Shown: piece after piece, positions 1-10,644 of the stretch | How positions within the stretch are numbered: position 1 is the first letter of the stretch | How the letters are laid out: every line of letters begins with the position of its first letter | Assembly (NCBI GenBank): GCA_021234155.1 | Contig: JAJEKV010000126.1 | Span: 62,001 to 126,000 of the forward strand | Length of the DNA stretch: 64,000 nt | Source: Isoetes taiwanensis | Taxonomy: Eukaryota > Streptophyta > Lycopodiopsida > Isoetales > Isoetaceae | Direction of reading: 5' to 3' | Translations under genes and position numbers: made by a program | The notes under the pieces: model-generated | Seen by the model: the letters and a program-made list of their open reading frames with translations, nothing else | Told to the model about the DNA's origin: nothing | The model's database searches: none

Positions 1-212
1 TCCTTAAATTAAAGCCTTAACAGTCATCAAAGCATAAAATTGCTTTTCAAACTAATTTTCACTTGAATCTATTTAGAATTAGACATTTCAAGAACATAAA
101 ATTTCAATTTTCAAAGATTTAACAAATTTAATGTCACAATCATGATAATTTCTAAATGAAATATGATGGTTTGATAAGGATGACTTAAAATTATTATAAG
201 AATGTCACAAAT
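1..212. repeat. Truncated second copy of the 893-1629 foldback element
   Basis: These bases match positions 1009-1218 with few substitutions and one or two small indels, at an offset of about 1,008 bp. Positions 1009-1218 lie inside the foldback element at 893-1629, so this is a partial copy. It is cut on the left by the window edge and stops abruptly near 212. No coding content is seen. Confidence 0.75.
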
Positions 213-892
213 GCGGATGTATCTTCACTTTTAGCGAAGATTGAAGTGAACCTACAAAGTCGTTAATGAGCTTCTCAATGATATGGGCAAACCGCACCTT
301 AACCGCGGATCACCTCAATGGAAGGTCGCAAAGCAATATGTACAATAAAAACTATAAAGACTCAAATGACAAAATACGACAAGTTAAGCAACTAAAAATA
401 CTTACTTGGCGCATTACTAACTTGAATACACAATAGAGAATGAGCAGATTCACTTTAGTAAATACGCCTCGCTCAAATAAATGATAGCCAATCTAAAAAT
501 AGATATGAATTAGTATAACATGTTAATGTAACAAAATTATCATAAAAGAGTAAAGATATTACCATGAGATGGTTTCGCGCATCAATTAACATGGTCATTA
601 GCTTTTCTCACTTTCATTATTCATTCCATGGTCTCGCCAAGTCACCTAAATCCCGGATCCCTCCAATAAATTCTATAGAACGTACCTCCTACTAATCCAA
701 GTATAGCAATGCTAGTGATCAATGTGATTCTCTTTGATCCCTTCTATAATCTTGGTTAAAATACCCTTCCCAAACACCCATGCTAACTTGGGATACCATG
801 ACTTTGGCTTTTGGTTTTGAGTGAATAAGTACGCGGACACTACGACAAGGGTACCATCGACACATATGACACATCAAATATGAATAAAATGT
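213..892. other. Unassigned stretch between two foldback copies
   Basis: No reading frame of note. By position this should be the downstream continuation of the minus-strand Gypsy integrase interrupted at 1629, but I could not recognise an integrase core in it. It may be too decayed, or unrelated filler. Confidence 0.3.
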
Positions 893-1629
893 TATGACAT
901 ATTTAACAAAACTTGGACTTATTCAGATTTAAAAGATAACTCAAGGAATGTATTGTTTAATTCTTCTTGTTTATTATATTATTTATAAGTTTTAATTAGA
1001 TAAGTTTATTCTTAAATTAAAACCTTAACAATCATCAAAGCATAAAATTGCTTTTCAAACTAATTTTCACTTGAATCTATTTAGAATTAGACATTTCAAG
1101 AACATAAAATTTCAATTCTCAGTGATTTAACAAATTTAATGTTAACAATCATGATAATTTCTAAATGAAATATGATGGTTTGATAAGTGATGATTTAAAA
1201 TTATTATAAGAATTTCACAATTTACAAGCTTTGACACGTTCAGAAAAATTTTAATTTGAAATTTATTAAATTATAAAGTTAATGTTTTAATTATAACTAT
1301 GAATAATTGAAAATATATTGAAAATTAATCAATAATAAACTTTTCATTTTTTTTTTATTAAAGCAAAATTTTCTTTAAGTATTTTGGAAAATAACATTCA
1401 ATTATACTGAGCCTTTCTTACATGAAAATTTAATTGTAAATAGATTAAAGTGAAAATTGGTTTAGAAAGCAATTAAATACTTTAGTAACCATCAAAATTT
1501 TTATTAAAAGATAATTAAGACAAATTATTAAAATCAATAAGAGTTAAAATATATATAATCTTATCATGGGATCCTTGAAATATATTTATTAGATTTGAAT
1601 AAGTCCAAAATTTTGTTAAATATGTCATA
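893..1629. mobile_element. Foldback / long-TIR non-autonomous element
   Basis: The two ends are inverted copies of each other. The left end begins TATGACATATTTAACAAAA and the right end, read on the minus strand, begins with the same bases. Inverted similarity continues inward for about 200 bp (roughly 893-1095 against 1430-1629), weakening toward the centre; for example the block at 1045-1080 reappears inverted at 1431-1475. No protein is encoded. It interrupts the Gypsy integrase reading frame just after its zinc-binding region. I found no clear target-site duplication, so the superfamily is unassigned (MULE-type MITE or Foldback). Confidence 0.7.
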
Positions 1630-2765
1630 CATGCACCAGCATGACATTCTATAAGTATGCCCTCCTGCTCAGCTTCATCAATGCACCTCAATAGGACACC
1701 ATCCTGACCCTTTCTGCATAGAATATCTCCCACAAGGACGTATGGTAAACATGCATGTTTAAACTTGGCAAGCTCCTTCGCAGACATACTACGCTTTTAA
1801 GGTTTATGATCCTAGATATTGTTTGATTGGGGACATCCATGAGAAATCAACATCCGAAGAAAAATGCAATAGATTCTTTAGCAGCTTAATATCATCTACA
1901 TCACCACATTCTCCTTCACAAAATTCGAAAAGCATAAGGAAGATAAGAACTTGGACACGATTTACCTTGTAGCACCAAGACTTTAAAGGAGAACTGTCTC
2001 AAGTAGACAATCCATCGCCAAATTTTGCTTTCTTGAAAGTTTTCCTATAAGCATGGGCAATGGATTCTCGCTTCATGATAACGGTTGTGTATTCTTTGCA
2101 ACAAATAATGCCCGTGCTTTTCAAACAAACATACAACTCCCCGCAGCATACTTTTCCAGCCGGGATATCGTTCTTCAAAACCTAGACCAATCGCTTTTAC
2201 CGAATAACAAACTACTTGTCCGACTTTAGGGAGCGGTTCGCGGACACAAAGCTATCCCGACGCCCATCGAGTGACTAAAACAAATGCTATAAATGGCATA
2301 TCGAAATTTGGAGCTACGATTGTAGATGGCGCTTTCATAACCCGGACAAGAGTCTCGAACGCTTTTGGCATTCTTTAGACCAATAAATCTGCCTCAGATG
2401 ACTCTTTCCCTTAGGCACATGTCCCATTCTCGTTAACTTCATTGATTGGGCCGATTATATCGCGAAAAATTAGGAACATGAATGCGCAAAAAGAGAACCG
2501 CCCAATGAGCTTTTCATATGCTTGAGCGTGGAAGGCTCGCGACAAGTGCTCAATAAGCTCCAACCTTTGTTTGATCAATCTGCACTCCCCTCGCTCGACA
2601 CCTTATGCCCTAATAAAGTACCTTCCCAACAAAAAACTTGCACTTGGATGGATTTAAACATATCTTAAATTGCCCGCATTGTTCAAATATAGCCCCAAAT
2701 CCCGGCGCGCGACCAAAACGAAAGCAAAGAGCATAGCATAAATCATCCAAGAATATATCCGGTCC
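1630..2765 (-). pseudogene. Ty3/Gypsy pol remnant: RT second half, RNase H region, integrase zinc-binding domain
   Basis: Minus-strand remains of a Ty3/Gypsy polyprotein. At 2765-2600 the translation gives an FLDD catalytic-type motif followed by AIFEQCGQFKICLNPSKC, which corresponds to the Gypsy RT segment after the YxDD box (consensus form FEQCRQF..SLNPKKC). The middle (about 2590-1800) should hold RNase H but is too frame-broken to read. At 1787-1630 an open stretch reads YVLVGDILCRKGQDGVLLRC followed by ECHAGAC, the typical integrase H2C2 zinc-binding N-terminus. The frame is then cut by the foldback element at 1629. The first half of the RT lies beyond the LINE at 6874-7025. Several stops and frameshifts; inactive. 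Confidence 0.8.
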
Positions 2766-2769
2766 TTTT
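2761..2769. repeat. Candidate LINE target-site duplication, left copy
   Basis: GGTCCTTTT here is repeated at 6865-6873 at the other edge of the LINE. The last four T are ambiguous with the poly-T tract, so only GGTCC is independent evidence. Confidence 0.45.
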
Positions 2770-3495
2770 TTTTTTTTTTTTTTTTTTTTGGGGTTTTTTT
2801 TTCATTAATTATAGAAAAAGGTACAACATAGTGAGTAAACCTTTATAGATAGGCTACTCATAGTAAAGTAAACAAATGAACATAAGTGAAAAGGTGTCTT
2901 TGAAGTAATACATATATGTAATATGTTGACAAAACAAAGAGTGAACTAGAGAATAGTGCTGCTACTAAGTGCATTAGCAAAGATAAGTGAACATACTTAT
3001 CGAAAGCGTTCTCGGCAGAGAAAGAGTAGATGTTAATAAAAATCAGAGATATTATATGCTAGTCCGCTTAGAGCCAAAAGGGATAAGTGTCTTTGGTCAA
3101 TTGATTTGGGATGGTGGGATGATTTATGTGAAAGTGGTAGGAATTCGTGAATTCATGGTGAGCTCGAAAGTTTGGGAAAATGAGAGTTCTGCCATTTCCC
3201 CAGCTTTAGCTCGGTGATCAATCACATGCGCATTAGTAGTGGACATCAGAATTATTAAGGTGCCATATGCATCCGCCACCCCTGTAATGGTAGTAGCATT
3301 CCCTGTAATACTCAAATTGCTGATTTGTCATTCTTACTTTGTTAATCTCCATGAACCACCATATCTCGTGCATTAAGTATGTGCCTCTCGCAAAATTCCA
3401 TAGCCCATCTAATTCTACATCGGGTATGTCAATTATGTCTATATCCGTGATCCTCTAAACTGCGGCTGTCCCACATATCATGTGTATATTGTATG

Positions 3496-4246
3496 TCATG
3501 TACAAGCCTCCATACCTGGAAAAAGTCTCACTCTGCAGGCTCCACTGGTACCAAAGTCTCGCGCTAAGGCTGCCATGTAATCTAGGAGAAATGCATTGAG
3601 TGTCGGTAGTAAATCATGACAATTTAATTTGAACAATCTATGAGCTCCTATGAATTGACCTATATTTAACCATTGTGTATCTAAATCATCTTTATGTAAG
3701 TGTTTTTGACTGGTGGCCACCATCTCAATGTCATATATAACTTGAGATTTAATCCAGAACATAGATATTTGTTTTCCTCCATATTGGCACCGTTTCTATG
3801 CTTCCACACATTCCATAATGCAATGCAACATAAAAGTATTCTTATAAGCATCATCATTCATCATAAATTCAAGTAAAGTAGCAGGACAATTTATATGAAA
3901 AGTATTTTCAAACCATTCCCAAAAACTAGTAAGCTTTACACAGCCAAATATGTGCTCCATGGATTCAACATATCCGCAATCAAGAGGGCAAGGGGGATTA
4001 ACCTGAATTTGTTCAGAGTTGGAGTGCCTTGAGATAATTTCCGGACATGGCACACTTTTATTTGCAATCAACCAAGCAAAATAAGAAATTTTGGGGCGGT
4101 GGGGAGAGCGGATATTCTTGAGCGATCCCTAATGCAATGTCATCCGAAAGGTCCCAATAGATCTTAGATTTAGAAGGTACATGAGGCTTATTTAAACAAG
4201 TATAAACCTTGGATACATTGTAACTTGGTTTACCACGAGGGTCCAT
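3496..4246 (-). pseudogene. LINE-1 zf-RVT region and C-terminus
   Basis: Three overlapping frames carry the zinc-binding reverse-transcriptase tail of plant L1 LINEs. The key part, in the frame starting at 4071, is PPCPLDCGYVESMEHIFGCV, matching the family pattern PxCxxC...E(S/T)..H(L/I)F..C. The upstream frame (4246-4058) carries the YNVSKVY segment preceding the domain, and 3762-3496 the C-terminal residues. The domain probably binds RNA or DNA during target-primed reverse transcription. Frameshifts separate the pieces, so no full protein is possible. Confidence 0.78.
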
Positions 4247-4312
4247 TCTGATAATAGGATTGTAGTGAAAATTGACATTGCCAATTCTTTGTATGATGAA
4301 TCAGATATCATT

Positions 4313-5297
4313 TTATCCGAGGAACTCCTCTACGATTGATTTTAAGATTGGTCGGGAGATCCACCTTGTGTTTTCCCAGAGATCACCAAGATGCAAAATA
4401 CCATAGGACATCCATTTTTTATAAAGCTTTGGGTGGTTTATGGCCAGAGGTGTAGTATTATCTCTGGAGAAATTGGGATTCCAGAATAAACTTGTGTTGG
4501 AGTGACTGTACTCAATAGCAGAAATATCAAAGGTTTTGTGTACCTTGTTCCAAGCTTGAATGAAACTTTTCATGAGAGGAGAAGTATTAGGGCCAGGTTT
4601 CAAAGTTGTGAAAGGCGAGGGAAGGCAAGCTATGACCGATGGAAGGATGCCCTTGGGGTGACTGCAGGACAGCCAATATTTAATGAAGACCATGGCTGGA
4701 TTGTTGTGACTGAATAATGATTTCCAGATATACTTCCCAGCTAAGGCATAGCCCTGAAGGATCAAATTTTTGCATCCAAGGCCACCATGTATCTTGCTTC
4801 TGGTGATAGTGTTCGATTAACCATGTGATGATTCTTCGGATAAAGTTCCTTACAATTCTCTCAATTTTTTTGGTAAAATGCATTTGGGAGCCAAAAGAGC
4901 CGAGGAGTAATATATGTGAGAGGCAAAAATGACCGAAGTTAGCAATTACTTCTCCCCCCGAGAGAGACATTTGCCATAATTGCCTAATTTCTTTTCGATT
5001 CTCAACTATAGGAGACCATAGCTCTTTTAAACTAGGATTGAGTGACAGAGGCATACCTAGAAGGCTTGTTGTTTCAGGTTGATCCGATGCATTTGATACC
5101 GCAATGTTATCGGTGTCCATGTCACCAATGATGGTACATTTATTTAGATTCACCAATGCCGTAGCGACTCCAAAGATGTGAATTATGTGGAGGAAGTTGG
5201 CAATGATGCTAGGATCATTCTTGAGAAAGCCGAAAAGAGTCATCCGCATATTGAGAATAGACATTGGTTGTTGTATTGTCGGGAAGATTAAGTCCAA
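4313..5297 (-). pseudogene. LINE-1 RT thumb and post-RT linker
   Basis: Two long frames (5297-4680, 205 codons; 4765-4313, 150 codons) cover the stretch after the RT catalytic box. The first begins where YADD should be but reads NMRMTLFGFLKN, so the catalytic aspartates are not visible in this frame. It then follows the usual LINE path through VNLNKCTIIG to LLGMPLSLNPS. The second carries LFWNPNFS and KLYKKWMSYGILHLGDLW, the conserved linker between RT and zf-RVT in plant L1 elements. Confidence 0.78.
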
Positions 5298-5457
5298 TAA
5301 TATTCCCCAAGGATTGATGGTAGTTGATCACTCTAGTTAACATCTCAAAGAATGACCCAGAAAGAGATATGGTGCAAGGGGACATCCCCTGCTCTCACAC
5401 CTCGAGCAAGAGGGAAAAAATAGCCGGGAACCATTGACAAGAACGATTGATTGAGAT

Positions 5458-6183
5458 CTAGAATTTAAGCCCAAAATAAAGCTTAATAATCTTATCATCT
5501 AAGCCAAGCTTTTGAAGAGAGAATTCTAGAAAGTTCCATCTAACAAAGATCAAAAGCTTTTTGAGAAATCTAGCTTGAGCAAAATGCGCTTTGCTTAGTG
5601 AGATTATTCCAATGCATTCCCTCCATGGCTGCAATGTAGTTATCGAGGATGAATGCGTTGGGGAGGAAGGCAGATTGATTCGAAATGATAACCCCTTGGA
5701 GATGAGATTTGACCCCACTTATGATTTTGGTACAGACCTTATAAGTGGAGTTTGTCAAAGAAATAGGCCTCCAGTCCGAGAAGGATTGTGGATTGTCAAC
5801 CTTAGGAATTAGAGTAATGAGGCCAGATGAGAGAGAAGGATGAAGGTGGTTTGAGTTCCAGAAACCTTTGATCATATGCACAAAGTCATCTTTAAGAGTT
5901 TCCCAAAATGTAATAAAAATTCGGGGTAACCCATCGGACTGGGCTTTTACCTTTTTTGCAAGACTTTTAAAGTGAAGAAAATCTCTTCAGCATTTGGAAT
6001 AGACTCCATTGCAGGGGTCATGACAATGGTACTGTGAAGATCATTATTTTCAACCAGATCAGTAAAAGATTTAGCTTCTGCAATTTGGACATGATTGTCT
6101 CTGGGCTGGGAGAAAATATTAGCATAATTTGAGCAAAAAGTTGGAAATTTCTTTTTGATCAAGAATGGTATTATCATTTCCAT
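5458..6183 (-). pseudogene. LINE-1 RT fingers and palm, N-terminal part
   Basis: Frames 6183-5947, 5881-5570 and 5718-5458 together cover the pre-RT spacer and the start of the RT. Diagnostic residues are LITLIPKVDNPQSFSDWRPI, SNQSAFLPNAFILDNYIAA and, in the next frame, FVRWNFLEFSLQKLGLDDK. These match L1 RT motifs 1, 2 and A. Frame changes between the pieces make it non-functional. Confidence 0.85.
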
Positions 6184-6873
6184 CTTTGACCCAGATAAGT
6201 TGATTTTTTCGGAAGCCTAGACTTAGCAACTCTATAGAAAAACCTTGAATTCCCATGATCCATGTGAGATAGGTATTTTAGTTTACATCTGATAGATGCA
6301 CCTTTAGCTTCCAGCTCTTCAATGGTTTTAATTACCATTTCCAGATTTCCTTCTTGTCTATGAAGATCAATGTTGAAGGGGTCTTCTTTGCTTGATTAAT
6401 TCTAACTTCCTTCATTTTCTCGCAAATAAGATTTCTTTTCTCACGCTTTTTAATCTCATGAAGATTCTTTGACCATTGCTTAATCCAGCCTTTGATTTTT
6501 AATGTTGTCATAGAAAGTTCTCATGGAGTTTGTAGATCCGACCTTGGGTAGAGAAGTGTAAAAGGCAATGAAATCTTTAAGTATGATTCGAGTCTAGAGT
6601 GAGCGGTTTAATTTAAAGGGAGTGTTTCCATGCCTTTGATAGAGAGCATAAGATTAGTAGAAAAGAATTGAGGCGGGTGATCGATATTGAAGTACACTCA
6701 TCATCGTATACCAAGCAGCTTATTCCAAATCTCATTATGAGTGTTATTTATGTAAAACCCGCCAAGTGCACAATATACTCGTTGTTCCCTTCTTGCTTAT
6801 TAGACCATGTGTAGACTGAGGTGGAGGATGGGATATCTTTGAAGAAAATGGCTGGATATGCTTGGGTCCTTTT

Positions 6874-7025
6874 CTCCCAATCTGACTGAAATGCTTTTAC
6901 CATTGCTTTTTGAAATGTGGCTTGCATTCATAAGGCCAAATGGCATGGCCCGATAGCATAAATTGGGCCATGGAGTTATAAACGCCTTTTGCTGATCTTC
7001 AAGGCGAATGGAAATCTGGTTAAAG
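6874..7025 (-). pseudogene. Ty3/Gypsy RT first half, other side of the LINE
   Basis: Minus-strand translation gives IRLEDQQKAFITPW, then YRAMPFGLMNA, then in a shifted frame ATFQKAMVKAF. This is the Ty3/Gypsy RT motif block (consensus ..KTAF.T.WG.F.Y.VMPFGL.NAP.TFQR.M). The next expected motif, the YxDD box, lies at 2765 on the far side of the LINE, which is the evidence that the LINE inserted into this RT. It directly follows gag with no protease between, so an internal deletion preceded or accompanied decay. Confidence 0.8.
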
Positions 7026-8050
7026 CCCGAGAATAAATTGTTTTGTCATGTCATCCATCATCTGTTTCATCTGTAGCTGAGCTTGTTGCAACATCTCAGC
7101 CTGCATCTTTTCCTTATGCTGCATCTCCTCCCTTGCTTTCTCAAATTCAGCCTTTATATCCGCAAGTTCTTTCTTCTCAAATTTCTCTGATTTAACAACA
7201 TAAACTAGAGCATGTCTATTGGCATTTCCCATATTCTCCTTTTCCCAATAACTTGGGGATGCATGAGATGATGTATCTGTGAGACACCATAAACCTTACA
7301 TGCAATTTTCAGCAGCTTGAGAATGCCTGTACTATAGAACAAAAGCTGGCCTCGAGATTGTAACTTGCATAACTTTTGGTACAATGAAGGCATTGGTTGC
7401 AAACCTTGCACAAAACAGTAAATTAATTGCAGGTTAGAAGTCTCCACCTTGCTATCCTTACAAGCTTTGATGCATTTGGAAAATCTCTCAACATAAGACT
7501 TCACGCTTTTCTCCTCGCCTAAGGGAAAAGGACATTAAGTTTTGTAGCAAATTCCCTTCATCAAGTAATACTCCAAACCTCTCCACCAAGCCTTTGGCTA
7601 GATCTTTCCATGCTTGGCTTTTGTATGTAATGAAGAAATCGAACCAAGATTCTCGCTTCTCCTTCCATGCTTTTCTTTGAAAACGATACAATATCTCCTT
7701 TCCGATGTCCGTAGTTTTCATAATATGCTTTGAACACTTTAAGAAAATCTTCGATTATTACTCGTGCCATTGTACATTGGAGGAGGTGGTGCTAATAATG
7801 CACTCAAGTCTTCAAGTGGATTTTCTCAAGTACCACGCCCGAAGCATATGTTGGTGGTGCATAATGAACAGATCCTCCGAATCTTCTTATTGAGGGTCGC
7901 AATCTTTGGAGAACTTGTATGAGCCATGATGTATCGGATCCGCTATCAATATTCGAGCACAAGCTGAAAAATTGCCTTAATCGAGAATGATTTGCTCCAA
8001 TGGTGTATCCCTTGGACCTCCAAGGCAAAAATATCCTTCCTCGATTCATA
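7020..8050 (-). pseudogene. Ty3/Gypsy gag remnant
   Basis: Overlapping minus frames 8049-7804, 7770-7561, 7721-7488, 7504-7205 and 7232-7020 give a gag-like protein: FLKVFKAYYENYGHRKGD, then the helical core with KSQAWKDLAKGLVERFG and SYVERFSKCIKACKDSK, typical of the retrotransposon gag domain (PF03732-like). It ends in a strongly charged coiled-coil segment rich in K, E, Q and M at 7190-7030. No CCHC zinc knuckle is seen before the RT fragment starts. Multiple frameshifts. It belongs to the same element as the RT pieces at 6874-7025 and 1630-2765. Confidence 0.75.
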
Positions 8051-8268
8051 AGTGTTCCATTTCTTTTATTTTATTTCTTTTTATTTTTTTTCCATGGTTT
8101 TGAATTGCGAATTCGTAGTTCACAGAATCTGTTCCATACGTTTGATAGGCTATTGAAGAGAGCACAAGATTCCGTAACCTTTACCATGACCTCGAAATTT
8201 TTATGGCATAGAAAACACTAGAGATCGCTATGACAGGAGTCCGCCAATTTGCGGGCGCGTTCCAATGC

Positions 8269-8283
8269 AAAAAAAAAAAAAAA
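8269..8283 (+). repeat. A15 homopolymer
   Basis: Fifteen consecutive A. It follows a locally GC-rich stretch (8239-8260) and could be the tail of an unrecognised retroposed sequence, but no coding similarity is seen on its left. Confidence 0.6.
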
Positions 8284-8786
8284 GTGATATTCTGAGCAGT
8301 GATAATTAGAATAGAATCCTGGCACATCAGATGCATCAGGTGAATATTGCTACAGGTCTGCAGAAGTAGTTTTGTTTTTATTGCATGACTCGTTTTCTGA
8401 TCCGAGGTGGAGGAGAGTTATAGAAGTTGCGAGACTTCTAGATTAATGTTGGTAGGGATTTTGTTAGGGAATATATAGAACATTGCGAGGCAAAATGTAA
8501 GAATTGGCATAGTGGGATAAAAAAATGTAGGCTAGAGGACCTTAGGCAGCCGGTTAGAGGGCCATCTGTCGCATTATGAGGTAAAGGATAAGATTGGTGG
8601 AAGGTTTATATTCCTGTAGTCAATTAACAAGTATAAAACTTGGGTGTGGTATAATTTGAACTATACATCTAAAAAGAGCATCTCTACTTGGCTGCGGGAG
8701 ATGGCTAAAGTATGGAATCAATGGTAATTTCACTAACAAGAGTTGCATATCTACATTGATAACTTTGATGTCTGTTTCCGGTACGA
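8284..8786. other. No recognised feature
   Basis: No ORF, repeat or motif I can support. The stretch around 8400-8720 has few stops in places but no recognisable product. Confidence 0.4.
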
Positions 8787-9286
8787 ATGGCTATTATAGA
8801 CTATAGGAATGTAGAGTCTTACAAACGTTATGATCAAAGTAGTGTTGTCGCGAAGGCGACTGCAAGGAAGGTCTTGCAGTCTGGTAGAGTTTATAGTGAG
8901 GCATTTAAGAGTAATGTGGAAAATCTAAATGTTGAATTGGCTGGATCCTCTAGTTCAGGAAGGCTACTGAATTGGCTGGCAAATCGGAGCCATTAATTGA
9001 CATTACTAGTGCTGGAAGTTTTCTTGTTGAAATTGATGATGAGTATTATAAGGATTTGGACATTGTATTAGAACCTAGTCCAGCGCTGAAGAAGTATTTT
9101 CCAAAGTGTTCTAGTGTCACTGGTTGTCTTAGTTCTAGTGGCAATATTACATTTTCAGGTAATAAAATTGAGAATTCATTCAAGCTAGTAATCTTTCTGA
9201 TGCAGAAAGTTTCGGGAAGAAGTTGTAAGTACTTTCTGATTATTTTAGTTTTGTGTTTTAGTTTTTTTATCATTGCTTTTGTTTAG
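8787..9286 (+). CDS. Unrecognised overlapping reading frames, possible exon fragment
   Basis: Two overlapping plus frames (8787-8996, 69 codons; 8972-9286, 104 codons) read smoothly into each other after a shift near 8970. Composition is protein-like: acidic and serine-rich, with VVAKATARKVLQSGRVYSEA and LVEIDDEYYKDLDIVL. Possible splice signals follow: GTAAGT at about 9224 and a pyrimidine-rich acceptor ending TTTAG at 9287. I do not recognise the family. It may be a decayed gene fragment or an element-encoded exon. Confidence 0.3.
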
Positions 9287-9344
9287 GTATGTCGATGCTG
9301 CTGATAATGCACATGGGATTACAAGTAAACTTAAAATATGATGT

Positions 9345-9540
9345 CAGTTTATTCCAGGTTCAAAGTATATTTAATCTAGGTTGAATTACAAGTTGATACA
9401 AATTTATTCCTTGTTTAAACCAGATAAATGCAGATTTATTCTAGGTTTAAACTAATAGGTTTAATCTAGGTTTAAACTAGTAGGTTTATTCTAGATTTAT
9501 TTAGGTTGTTTAGTATAGGTTTATTAATGTTTTCTTTTGG
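9345..9540. repeat. Degenerate TTTAATCTAGGTTTAAAC tandem repeat
   Basis: Repeated variants of AGGTTTA(A/T)TCTAGGTTTAAAC occur head to tail, the clearest between 9440 and 9500. It is a short, diverged minisatellite with no coding potential. Confidence 0.6.
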
Positions 9541-9559
9541 TTTTACAGGCATCTGTTCA

Positions 9560-10370
9560 GAGAATAATTTCTATGATCTTCAATGAGCTTGTTTCAATGT
9601 CAAATGTGAACTTTCTTCAATGTAAAAGTCTTGGCTCAATGAGCAACTTATGATTCACTTTGAACGTGAAAACATCGAATGTAAACTTGATTAAAAAGAT
9701 TGAGTAAATTTTGAGTTGAAACTATGAAAATCTTAGTGGTGTGAAACCGGTTGCAGTCTACCAAAGTTTAAGTGCACGGAATTGGCTTGTCCTTTTCCAT
9801 TCTGGAATATAGGGATATGCCATGTAGCACTATAGGATTGACTCTCAGCCCAAAACTACGACCCGGTTACCATGTTGTGTTGCCACAGACTTGGAAGACA
9901 CTGATTATAAATGTACCTTTTAATGCTACACATTTTTCCAAGATACTTTTTGCTTATGAATTTACTTCCGTGTTCTAAGCCTTTTGTGTTGTAATGCTAA
10001 GAAATGATGCTCTATATTATGATCCTCAAAACCTCAAGAGGAAGACTCTTGTATTGCGGAGACATAGAACGCTAAAAAAGGTTGTTTCTTCTGGCTTTGC
10101 ATTATGATCTTCAAAGACCTTAAGGGAAGAATACTATCACTATTTTGTGTCGAATCAAAGATTAACATGTTTTGAGATGCTACATTTCAGACTAAAGACA
10201 ATGAATTATGTTTTAAGCTCTCAAATTAAAATACCTCCCACAAAAACGTTTGAAAAAGCAAAAGTAGTGAAGAAACATTCAATTAATAAACAAACAAGTC
10301 TTCCTACTAGCCTAAACAATCTCCCATTGCACTTTTACCTAAAAAACCATGCTAGCATATTTGGTTTGTA
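9560..10370. other. Non-coding stretch with a weak duplicated segment
   Basis: ORFs at 9772-9978 and 10147-10374 have no recognisable family and ordinary AT-driven composition. The segment near 10015-10060 (ATTATGATCCTCAAAACCTC) recurs imperfectly near 10102-10140, so there is a small diverged duplication. Confidence 0.35.
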
Positions 10371-10380
10371 TTAATTGCCA

Positions 10381-10637
10381 TTGAGCAAAAGTATGCTGGT
10401 GGCATGCAAAAAAATGAGGTCCTAGCACTCTTTTCAGCACCCTGCACCTACTATTCTACCCCGTTATTTCACTTGCCATTCATTGAAGATGTTACATGTC
10501 TCTAATGATTATCTAATTACCACATGCGAGCACCATTTCTACTCTAAACAAGCTACCATATAGGGTGCTATATGAGTGATGCTAACATGTGTCTGAACGC
10601 CTGCTTTTGCACCCCACCAGCATACTTTTGCTTCATT
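10381..10637. mobile_element. 257-bp TIR MITE
   Basis: The inverted ends share GCAAAAGTATGCTGGTGG exactly (left 10384-10401; right on the minus strand from 10631), with similarity continuing into TGCAAAA. The seven-base sequence ATTGCCA flanks both sides (10374-10380 and 10638-10644), a plausible target-site duplication. No internal coding. Size, TIR and 7-bp duplication fit a hAT- or Mutator-type MITE; the superfamily is not certain. Confidence 0.75.
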
Positions 10638-10644
10638 ATTGCCA

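Larger units (their letters stand above)
2766..6864 (-). mobile_element. LINE-1: 5'-truncated L1-type LINE nested in Gypsy RT
   Basis: A non-LTR retrotransposon of about 4.1 kb on the minus strand. Its 3' end is a 24-nt poly-A (poly-T at 2766-2789) followed by GGGG and a second 9-T run. Reading from its 5' end it has the C-terminal part of the endonuclease (TWSNKQEG at about 6810-6770), a pre-RT spacer, the RT, a linker, and a zf-RVT zinc-binding region. It starts inside the endonuclease, as expected for incomplete target-primed reverse transcription. It sits between the two halves of a Gypsy RT. All ORFs are broken. Confidence 0.88.

Noticed and set aside
1515-1787. A 90-codon minus frame taken as a whole as one protein
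   Set aside because: Only the part from 1787 to about 1630 is integrase-like; the remainder runs into the foldback element and is chance sequence.
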